21,536 bases of DNA from Planctomycetota bacterium (GTDB lineage: Bacteria; Planctomycetota; Phycisphaerae; Phycisphaerales; UBA1924), in NCBI GenBank assembly GCA_023434205.1, contig JAEYTB010000023.1:1-21536 (forward strand). Direction: 5' to 3'. Under the pieces are notes generated by a model that made no database searches, was not told where the DNA came from, and saw only the letters and a program-made list of their open reading frames with translations. Positions 7,993 through 13,804 of the stretch are shown in pieces. How positions within the stretch are numbered: position 1 is the stretch's first letter; every line of letters begins with the position of its first letter. The position numbers were made by a program, and so were the translations under genes.

Positions 7993-8265
7993 GGTGGCGT
8001 CCTTTCTTACGGTGTTGATCGCTCGGTGCCGCGCCGGCGCAGCCACTCTCTTGTACGGCTGCACGCTCGCTGCGGCGGTGAGCGACCGATGAATTCGAAG
8101 TCATTTGAGGCGGGGTTCCCATGCGGCGAGCCCCACACCGCCCCTGCGGCCTCACCCCGTCACGCGTCTTCCCAGCGGGCCGGCGGCTCGGACCGGGTCC
8201 CCAGTGTCTTGGGTTCAAGCCGTCGAGCCGCGAACAGCTTCCTCTCTCACACAAGGAGATCGGTC
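7993..8265. promoter_or_regulatory. Divergent intergenic region
   Basis: This 273-bp gap separates the starts of the Csp-like gene (- strand) and the electron-transfer operon (+ strand), so it must hold both promoters. The ribosome-binding sites are clear: AAAGGA for the - gene, and AAGGAG at 8253-8258, 7 nt before the + ATG. I found no MerR-type dyad like that at 13683-13699, and no convincing -35/-10 pair. Short open frames across it read as shadows. Confidence 0.4.
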
Positions 8266-9198
8266 ATGATGATGAAGACTCGCACTGTTGCCGCGGCCGC
8301 CGCGGCGGTCCTCTCCTCACTCGCAGGCGCGAGCGCCCTTGCGCAAGGCGGCCAGCCGTCGAACGCGCCGGCGCACACGCATCCCCTGCCCGCGACCGCG
8401 CCGCACACTCCGCCGACCGATCAGACCGCGGCGCTCGTCGATCAGATCGCGGAACTGCGCGCCCAGGTTGCGCGGCTCGAGGCGGCGCTTACCCAGGGGC
8501 ACTCTGCCCCCGCCGCTCAGGCCGCACCGCCGCAGAGCGGCGCCGGACCGATGGGCCGTATGCGGATGCGAGGCCAGCCGATGCAGGGCGGCATGCCAGG
8601 CATGTCCGGCGGCGGCCAGGCGGGGATGAGCGGCGGCGGTGGCATGGGCGGGATGATGGGCATGATGGAGCAGATGATGGGCGGCATGGAGATGCCGATG
8701 GGGCCCGGCATGGGCATGATGGGGATGGACAAGATGGGATCGATGCCCATGCCCGCGATGCAGGTCTCGGCCTTGCCGGGCTTCCCGGGCGCTTCGCACA
8801 TCTACCACGTCGGGGCAACGGGCTTCTTCCTCGATCATCCCGAGCACATCACGCTGACCACCGACCAGCAGGCCCGGCTGGGGCAGGCCCGCGAGAAGGC
8901 CATGATGGAGCAGGCAACCGCACAACGCGCCATCGATCAGGGTGAGCAGGAACTCTGGGACCTCACGGCCGCGGACCGCCCCGACGCGGCCAAGATCGAC
9001 GCGAAGGTGCGGGAGATCGAGCAGCTCCGGGGCGATCAGCGGCTTGCGTTTATCCGCGCGGTGGGCGCAGCCGCCGGAGTTCTGACGGACGAGCAGCGCC
9101 AGCAACTCACCGGAATGCTCCCGCCCTCTCCCCCCCAAGCGCCCCCCCACGCCCCCGCCGCGCAGCCGCAACAAGGCGGCATGGGCGGCCACATGTGA
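8266..9198 (+). CDS. Met-rich periplasmic Spy/CnrX-like metal-responsive protein
   Basis: The 310-residue protein has a signal peptide (residues 1-27, ending ASALAQ). A predicted coiled-coil segment follows (DQIAELRAQVARLEAAL), then a low-complexity Gly/Met region (about residues 98-165, with runs such as MGGMMGMMEQMMGGMEMPM), and a C-terminal helical domain (about 193-285). That domain has the LTTDQQARLGQAREKAM and LTDEQRQQL pattern of the Spy/CpxP/CnrX/ZraP superfamily. Thioether-rich Met clusters are known Cu(I)/Ag(I)-binding devices. AAGGAG 7 nt upstream fixes the start of the ATGATGATG run at 8266. It is the first gene of a tightly coupled five-gene operon and its stop overlaps the next GTG start. 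It may sense or buffer periplasmic copper; whether it is chaperone, buffer or sensor cannot be told from sequence. Confidence 0.8.
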   Translation: MMMKTRTVAAAAAAVLSSLAGASALAQGGQPSNAPAHTHPLPATAPHTPPTDQTAALVDQIAELRAQVARLEAALTQGHSAPAAQAAPPQSGAGPMGRMRMRGQPMQGGMPGMSGGGQAGMSGGGGMGGMMGMMEQMMGGMEMPMGPGMGMMGMDKMGSMPMPAMQVSALPGFPGASHIYHVGATGFFLDHPEHITLTTDQQARLGQAREKAMMEQATAQRAIDQGEQELWDLTAADRPDAAKIDAKVREIEQLRGDQRLAFIRAVGAAAGVLTDEQRQQLTGMLPPSPPQAPPHAPAAQPQQGGMGGHM

Positions 9199-9665
9199 CC
9201 GCCAGCACGCTGAGCACCCCCGCCATCTTCCAGCGAGCCACCCGCATGTACGAGTTCGAAGCCGAGAGAGCATCCGCCAAGGCGCGCACGGTCGTCTGGA
9301 TCGTGGCGATCGGGACTGCCCACTTCCTGCTCGGGACCCGCGCGCACTCGGTGCACGGGCTGCACGTCGTCCTCGCCGGACTTTTCCTCATCCCGGTCCT
9401 GATCGCGTCTGGCGCGTTCGCCGTCCGCGGCGGCATCCTGGCCGCCGCGGCGGTCAGCGCGGTGTACGTCTCCCACCTGCTGTGGTCGTGGCGAGACTCG
9501 GCGATGGCCAACCCGGACCAGTACGGCATGGTCGGGGTCTACTTCACGGTGGGCATCGCCGCCGGCCGGCTCGCGGCGATCGCCAACTGGCGCCGCGCCC
9601 AGCGCGACGAGGTCATCCGCCGGGCCAATGCCGCGGAACGGGCCGGAGGGAGCGTGCATCCATGA
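9195..9665 (+). CDS. Small multi-pass membrane protein resembling a sensor-kinase input module
   Basis: The 156-residue product has about four hydrophobic helices: VVWIVAIGTAHFLL, VLAGLFLIPVLIASGAFAV, GILAAAAVSAVYVSHLLW and YFTVGIAAGRLAAIA. A basic, probably cytoplasmic C-terminus follows (NWRRAQRDEVIRRANAAERA). The layout, with a FAVRGGI-like turn between helices and a juxtamembrane helix, resembles the N-terminal membrane input region of some NtrB-type histidine kinases. Here there is no PAS or kinase part, so it is either a stand-alone membrane protein or a leftover sensor half. The GTG at 9195 overlaps the preceding stop; an ATG at 9246 (residue 18) is a reasonable alternative, and neither has a strong ribosome-binding site. 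The stop overlaps the next gene (ATGA). Its role in the electron-transfer operon is unknown. Confidence 0.65.
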   Translation: MTASTLSTPAIFQRATRMYEFEAERASAKARTVVWIVAIGTAHFLLGTRAHSVHGLHVVLAGLFLIPVLIASGAFAVRGGILAAAAVSAVYVSHLLWSWRDSAMANPDQYGMVGVYFTVGIAAGRLAAIANWRRAQRDEVIRRANAAERAGGSVHP

Positions 9666-11374
9666 GGCGACTCGGCCGCACATTGATCATCGCGGTCTCC
9701 GTCTTCGCACCCGCCGCGAACGGGCAGGTCACCCCGGAAGAGCACGCGGCGCACCATCCGCCGGCGCCACCGGCCGCCCCCGGCACGCCAGCGGCGCAGC
9801 CACAGGACGCGATGCAGGGAATGGGGCAGATGATGGAGGGGATGCAAGGGCCCCCGCCCAAGCAGCTCTACCCCTCGCTCATTGACCTGCCGGACCTCCC
9901 GCCGGAACGGCGGGAGGAGGTGCAGCGCGCCGCCCACGAGCGGATGGAGAGCGGCACGCGGCTCATGGCCGAGGGGCTGGACCTGCTCGTCCGGTCCGCT
10001 CCCGGGACGGACTACGCGGCGATGCAGGACGCGGTCGCCAAGCTTCGGGAGGGCCTCGCCAGGTTCGACAGTGGGCTGGCGGCCCACCGCGCGCTGGCCG
10101 AGGGGAACGACCCGCGCGCCTTGGCGGCGCAATGGTTCAAGAGCCAGATGAACCTGCCCGGGCCCCCGCCCCCCGCCGAAACGCACGGGCTGTGGGGCTT
10201 CTCCTGGGCGCACCTGGCGGCGATGGCGCTGCTCATCGCCTTCGCCGTGGCCATGATCGCTATGTACTTCCTCAAGATGCGGCGGGCGGCCGCGCTGCTT
10301 AGGCAGCTGGCCACCGCCCCGCCGCGCTCCTGGGGTGGCTCGCTCCGCGTAACCCGGGTGTTCAACGAGACCCCGCAGATCAGGACATTCAGGCTGGTCG
10401 ACGCCGCCGGTGGTCCCATCCCGTTCAACTTCTTGGCCGGGCAATTCCTCACCCTGACCGTCGCCCACGAGGGCAAGACCGCGAAGCGCGCCTACACGAT
10501 CGCATCCTCGCCGGCCCAGCGTGACTACGTCGAACTCACCGTCAAACGAGAAGAGAACGGGCTGGTGTCGCGGATCCTCTGCGACCAGACCCGCGAGGGT
10601 GCGCTCCTGCAGATCGCCGCACCCCAGGGCGTATTCACGTTCACAGGGGCGGAGGCCGACAGCATCGTGCTCATCGGCGCCGGGGTCGGGGCGACGCCGC
10701 TCATGAGCGTCGTGCGCTACCTCACCGACCGGGGCTGGGGCAAGCCGATCTACCTCTTGCTCGGGTTCCGCTCGCCAGAGGACTATCTGTTCCGGGCAGA
10801 GTTGGAGTATCTCCGGGAGCGTCATCCGTATCTCCACGTGGTTGCCACGATGAGCCGCCCGGATGGGAGCTCCTGGACCGGGCCTATCGGCCGGGTGACC
10901 AAGGAGCTCATCGCCCAGAACGTGCCGGAGGTGGCCACACGGCGCGTGCACGTGTGCGGGCCGCCCGCCATGATGGAAGCAACGCGGACCGTGCTGCTCG
11001 GGCTGGGCGTCGCGCCCGAGAACATCCGGATCGAGGCCTTCGGACCTGCACAGAAGGCCCAGGAGCGGCGAGCGGCCGTGCAAGCCGCGATGGCCGAAGC
11101 GCCGGCGGCCTCGACGCCCGCCGTGTCCTTCACCATCTCGGGCAAGACGGCGCCGCTGCCCCCGGACACGTCGGTTCTCGAGGCCGCCGAGCACGTGGGC
11201 GTATCAATCGATTACTCGTGTCGGGTTGGAACGTGCGGGCTGTGCAAGGTTAAGCTCCTCGAGGGGCACGTGACGATGGCGGTGGAGGACGCCCTGGCCG
11301 CCGAGGAGAAGGCGCGCGGGATCATCCTCGCGTGCCAGGCGAAGTCCAAAAAGCACCTGGAAGTGGAGGCCTGA
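9662..11374 (+). CDS. Membrane-anchored FAD/NAD(P)-binding reductase with C-terminal [2Fe-2S] ferredoxin domain
   Basis: The 570-residue protein has these parts in order: a signal peptide (1-22, ending ANGQ); a periplasmic helical domain (about 25-180) with a Met/His/Pro-rich start; one membrane helix (about 183-203, followed by KMRR, so inside); and a cytoplasmic ferredoxin-reductase module. That module has the FAD motif RAYT (R276-T279), the NAD(P) motif GAGVGATP (from G339) and CGPP (C432). A plant-type [2Fe-2S] domain ends the chain, with C520-x4-C525-x2-C528 and C558. The expected reaction is NAD(P)H oxidation with transfer through FAD to the iron-sulfur cluster. The next two genes encode a cytochrome b-like protein and a heptaheme cytochrome, which are natural acceptors. 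The start overlaps the previous stop (ATGA). Fusion of a periplasmic helical domain to a cytoplasmic reductase is unusual. Domain calls are firm; the physiological acceptor is inferred. Confidence 0.88.
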   Translation: MRRLGRTLIIAVSVFAPAANGQVTPEEHAAHHPPAPPAAPGTPAAQPQDAMQGMGQMMEGMQGPPPKQLYPSLIDLPDLPPERREEVQRAAHERMESGTRLMAEGLDLLVRSAPGTDYAAMQDAVAKLREGLARFDSGLAAHRALAEGNDPRALAAQWFKSQMNLPGPPPPAETHGLWGFSWAHLAAMALLIAFAVAMIAMYFLKMRRAAALLRQLATAPPRSWGGSLRVTRVFNETPQIRTFRLVDAAGGPIPFNFLAGQFLTLTVAHEGKTAKRAYTIASSPAQRDYVELTVKREENGLVSRILCDQTREGALLQIAAPQGVFTFTGAEADSIVLIGAGVGATPLMSVVRYLTDRGWGKPIYLLLGFRSPEDYLFRAELEYLRERHPYLHVVATMSRPDGSSWTGPIGRVTKELIAQNVPEVATRRVHVCGPPAMMEATRTVLLGLGVAPENIRIEAFGPAQKAQERRAAVQAAMAEAPAASTPAVSFTISGKTAPLPPDTSVLEAAEHVGVSIDYSCRVGTCGLCKVKLLEGHVTMAVEDALAAEEKARGIILACQAKSKKHLEVEA

Positions 11375-11377
11375 GCG

Positions 11378-12133
11378 ATGCAAGAGCGAGAGCGTGCGAT
11401 CGTGAGCGCCCTGATTGTACTGCTCGTCGTGCTCACGCTGGGCTTCTACGTCCATCGAGACCCCAGATTCCCGGGGAACCTGGCCGGCGGGGTGCTGGGC
11501 GTCTCCGCTGCCGCGCTCATGCTGGTCCCGCTCGCGTACCTGATCGTCAAGCGTGTTCCGCCCCTGAAACGAACGGTCACCGGGACGGTGTCGATGCGCA
11601 CCTTGCTCGCGGTGCACATCTACGCGGGCGTGCTGGCACCGATCCTGGGGGTGCTCCACACCGGCCACCGGTTCCAGAGCCCGCTCGGGATCGCCCTCAC
11701 CCTCATGATGATCCTCGTCGCACTCAGCGGGTTTGTCGGGCGCTACCTCATGGGCCAGATCACGAGCGGCTCCCGCGAGCAGCAGAAGCTCCTGGCCGGC
11801 CTCCGCGGCGAGTACGAACGGGCGGCCGATATGCTCGTGCAGAGCCCAGACCAAGCCCACGCCCTCCGGCCGCTGGCGGGCTTCTTCGGACGCCTGGTCG
11901 CCCCGTTCGTCTTCCGAGGCCGGAGTGGCGACGACCGGCCCGCCGCCTGGCGGGCCGCGCGCCTGGCCGAGTCGATGGCGGACATCGAATACTCCCTGAA
12001 GACGCGCGAGGCGGCCAAGGCCACCTTCGCCAGATGGCTGGCGTGCCACATCGTGATCGCGATTGTGCTCTACGCGCTGCTGTTCATTCACATCTGGTCC
12101 GCTTGGTACTTCGGCATCAGGTGGCTGACATGA
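11378..12133 (+). CDS. Five-helix membrane cytochrome b-like protein (two His-x13-His helices)
   Basis: The 251-residue protein has membrane segments at about 8-26, 37-58, 76-95, 101-120 and 222-246. Between the fourth and fifth lies a charged loop of about 100 residues, predicted helical. Helix 3 holds H80 and H94, and helix 5 holds H224 and H238. In both, the two histidines are exactly 14 residues apart (VHIYAGVLAPILGVLH and CHIVIAIVLYALLFIH). This is the spacing that lets two helices of bc1-type cytochrome b clamp two stacked b hemes, one near each membrane face. I infer a diheme transmembrane electron carrier. GGAGG at 11365-11369 is 8 nt before the ATG. The gene is 3 nt from the reductase stop and overlaps the heptaheme gene (ATGA). 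No exact family name is recognised. Confidence 0.8.
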   Translation: MQERERAIVSALIVLLVVLTLGFYVHRDPRFPGNLAGGVLGVSAAALMLVPLAYLIVKRVPPLKRTVTGTVSMRTLLAVHIYAGVLAPILGVLHTGHRFQSPLGIALTLMMILVALSGFVGRYLMGQITSGSREQQKLLAGLRGEYERAADMLVQSPDQAHALRPLAGFFGRLVAPFVFRGRSGDDRPAAWRAARLAESMADIEYSLKTREAAKATFARWLACHIVIAIVLYALLFIHIWSAWYFGIRWLT

Positions 12134-12906
12134 AACGGATAGAGATTATCTACGCCGCATTGACCCTGGGAGCTCTGGGCATCGCGGCGGGGCTGCCGTT
12201 CGCCGCGCACCGCGACGGTGCCGCCTCGGTGCCCGGCTGGCAATCCTTCGTTGACCCCGGTGCGCTGTCGGGGAAGCACGCGTTCCTCGCCGGCGACTGC
12301 GAGTCGTGCCACACGCCGCACGCCGGACCCACGGCGGACAAGTGCATCGCGTGCCACGCCAACGCACAGACCATCCTCGCCCGGCAGCCGACGGCGTTCC
12401 ACGCCCGCCTCGGTGCCGGCGCGGGCGATTGCCGCGGGTGCCACGTCGAGCACATGGGCGCGGAGAGCCGCCCGACGGCGATGGACCACGCCGTGCTCGT
12501 CCGGCTGGGCGAGGCGTCCTCGACGGCGCATGGGGCGGTGGCGCTGCGCTCACTGCCCGTGCAGCACCCGCGGATCAGTCCGGAGGAGACGGCCCTCGAC
12601 TGCTTCACCTGCCACGCGAACCAGGACCCGCACCGCACGCTCTTCGGCCGCGACTGCGCATCCTGCCACGCGACGAGCGCGGCGCAGGGGGGGTGGACAA
12701 TCCCCGAGTTCCGGCACCCCTCGCCGCTCTCGACCGACTGCGCGCAGTGTCACCAGGCGCCGCCGAGCCATTACATGATGCACTTTGAGATGGTGTCGAT
12801 GAAAGTGGCCGGCGTCATGCACGCCGAGGTGGCGCAATGTTTCCTCTGCCACCAGACCAACGCCTGGAACGACATCAAGGGAGTGGGATGGTACAAGCAC
12901 CACTGA
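12130..12906 (+). CDS. Heptaheme c-type cytochrome
   Basis: The 258-residue protein has an N-terminal signal or anchor (residues 5-27, IIYAALTLGALGIAAGLPF). It contains seven CxxCH heme-attachment motifs starting at C57 (CESCH), C72 (CIACH), C101 (CRGCH), C158 (CFTCH), C176 (CASCH), C204 (CAQCH) and C237 (CFLCH). Additional His residues between motifs (for example TPH, VEH, DPH, SHYMMHFEM) could be distal heme ligands. The motif spacing resembles tetra- to deca-heme cytochromes of the NapC-associated/c3-like type, but no specific family is assigned. It must be exported for heme attachment and so acts in the periplasm, either anchored by the N-terminal helix or free. As last gene of the operon it is the likely electron exit. 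The terminal electron acceptor is not evident. Confidence 0.9.
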   Translation: MKRIEIIYAALTLGALGIAAGLPFAAHRDGAASVPGWQSFVDPGALSGKHAFLAGDCESCHTPHAGPTADKCIACHANAQTILARQPTAFHARLGAGAGDCRGCHVEHMGAESRPTAMDHAVLVRLGEASSTAHGAVALRSLPVQHPRISPEETALDCFTCHANQDPHRTLFGRDCASCHATSAAQGGWTIPEFRHPSPLSTDCAQCHQAPPSHYMMHFEMVSMKVAGVMHAEVAQCFLCHQTNAWNDIKGVGWYKHH

Positions 12907-12964
12907 ATTTGAGCAGTCCTGCACGACCGGTACGGCCGCCGGATGTGGGCGACGCCGGCAGGTC

Positions 12965-13222
12965 TTACTCCCGGGGTGCGCAGCACGAGCGCGTGCCGGC
13001 TGCAAGGGCCGCTCCCGCCCCGGCCGGGCACCGGTCCGCGCAGATGAGCTCACCGGTGATCGGGCACACGATCTTGCCCGGGCAGTCCTCCCGCTCAGCG
13101 CTGACGAGTGCCAGTGCGCCGTCCCCGGGCGTCGCCGCGCTCTGGCACCCGGCGGCTGCTCCCAGGAGGCCCGCCGCGGAGAGGGCGGTCGCCGCGGCCG
13201 TCTTGCAAGTGCAGTGCTTCAT
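12965..13222 (-). CDS. Small Cys-rich putative lipoprotein
   Basis: This 85-residue protein has a hydrophobic N-terminus with a weak lipobox (GAAAGC, Cys26) and six more Cys in the mature part: C47, C53, C61, C65, C80 and C81, in CPGKIVCPITGELICADRC and SCC. The CPITGE element echoes the CPISGE of the YHS protein at 3325, but the domain here is too short for a full YHS fold. AGGAG about 9 nt upstream on the - strand supports the start at 13222. The gene begins inside the last third of the merR-like gene (128-nt overlap, different frame), so it is co-transcribed and under the same metal control. A periplasmic Cu(I)-binding role is inferred. The 58-bp gap before the heptaheme gene's end shows no good terminator. 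Confidence 0.7.
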   Translation of the reverse strand: MKHCTCKTAAATALSAAGLLGAAAGCQSAATPGDGALALVSAEREDCPGKIVCPITGELICADRCPAGAGAALAAGTRSCCAPRE

Positions 13223-13667
13223 GATCGTCGACTCCTATTGGATCGCTCGCCTTCACGCTCAAGGACACGAGCACGGAACAGCAGTCCGCTGTGCCAGAAC
13301 GCCGGCAACGAGCCAGCGCGCTGGTGAGCGCGTCGCGGACAGTGGTCAGCTGATTCAGCTTGGTCTCGACTTGCCGCAGCCGCGATTCGAGCAGGGTGCG
13401 CATCTGGGCGCGGCTCGTTCGTGCGTCCATTTCCAGGACAGCGCGGATGTCCTTCAGCGGCAGACCGATCCCCTGGGCAGCTCGCACAAACCTCAGCCGG
13501 GCGACCGCCTCGCCGTCGTAGAGACGGTACCCGGCCGGGGATTTTGCCGCGGGAGCAACCAGGCCTTCTCGCTCGTAGAAGCGAACCGTCGAGGCGGGCA
13601 CGCCTGCGAGGCGCGCGGCCTTGCCCACGGTCAGGAACTCCTGCTTGGATGGTCCGTCATGGGGCAT
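13095..13667 (-). CDS. MerR-family, CueR-like metal-responsive regulator
   Basis: The 190-residue protein has an N-terminal MerR winged helix-turn-helix (residues 11-80: LTVGKAARLAGVPASTVRFY, YEREGLV, GYRLYD). A long dimerisation helix follows (about 84-118), then a metal loop with C121-x7-C129 and an adjacent C130. The seven-residue gap equals that of CueR (C112/C120), which binds Cu(I), Ag(I) and Au(I); Hg-sensing MerR has eight. The dimerisation-helix position that is Cys in divalent-metal sensors is not Cys here. Relatives usually end soon after this loop, but this frame continues for about 55 Arg/Gly-rich residues that overlap the downstream lipoprotein gene, perhaps after loss of a stop. 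No ribosome-binding site precedes the ATG; the promoter -10 lies 9 nt upstream, so the mRNA may be leaderless. It should activate its own operon on copper stress. Confidence 0.88.
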   Translation of the reverse strand: MPHDGPSKQEFLTVGKAARLAGVPASTVRFYEREGLVAPAAKSPAGYRLYDGEAVARLRFVRAAQGIGLPLKDIRAVLEMDARTSRAQMRTLLESRLRQVETKLNQLTTVRDALTSALARCRRSGTADCCSVLVSLSVKASDPIGVDDHEALHLQDGRGDRPLRGGPPGSSRRVPERGDARGRRTGTRQR

Positions 13668-13676
13668 TGGTGCGGT

Positions 13677-13708
13677 AGCCTACACCTTCAAGTAAGGTGC
13701 AAGGTCAA
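13677..13708 (-). promoter_or_regulatory. MerR/CueR-type promoter and operator driving the merR-like gene
   Basis: Read on the - strand, a -35 box TTGACC (13703-13708) and a -10-like TAGGCT (13677-13682) are separated by 20 nt, the over-long spacer typical of MerR-activated promoters. Inside is a perfect 6-bp dyad CACCTT-n5-AAGGTG (13683-13699), closely like E. coli CueR and ZntR operators. Transcription would start next to the ATG at 13667. The divergent ATPase starts at 13805. No equally good promoter is visible on the + strand, though the same operator could control both directions. Confidence 0.8.
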
Positions 13709-13804
13709 GCGGTGCGGGACAGTTCGGGTCGCGGCTGGCCAGCTTCAAGCGCCAGCAGGCGGCAGACTCTGCAAAGGAACGGAACGGCAATTGGGGCAGC
13801 AGGT

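Noticed and set aside
6101..8254. 717-residue - strand open frame across the oxidase gene
   Set aside because: It is antisense to a multicopper oxidase with all copper motifs, and has low-complexity Arg/Ala/Asp/His-rich composition typical of high-GC shadow frames.
7993..8265. MerR- or CsoR-type operator between the Csp gene and the redox operon
   Set aside because: Only weak partial symmetries (GATCGCTCGG-like and GAGCGACCGA-like) were seen; no spaced -35/-10 pair with a central dyad.
13697..13804. Earlier GTG start for the ATPase at 13697
   Set aside because: It would begin inside the operator dyad and add 36 residues with no resemblance to the family; the His-rich N-terminus at 13805 is the natural start.
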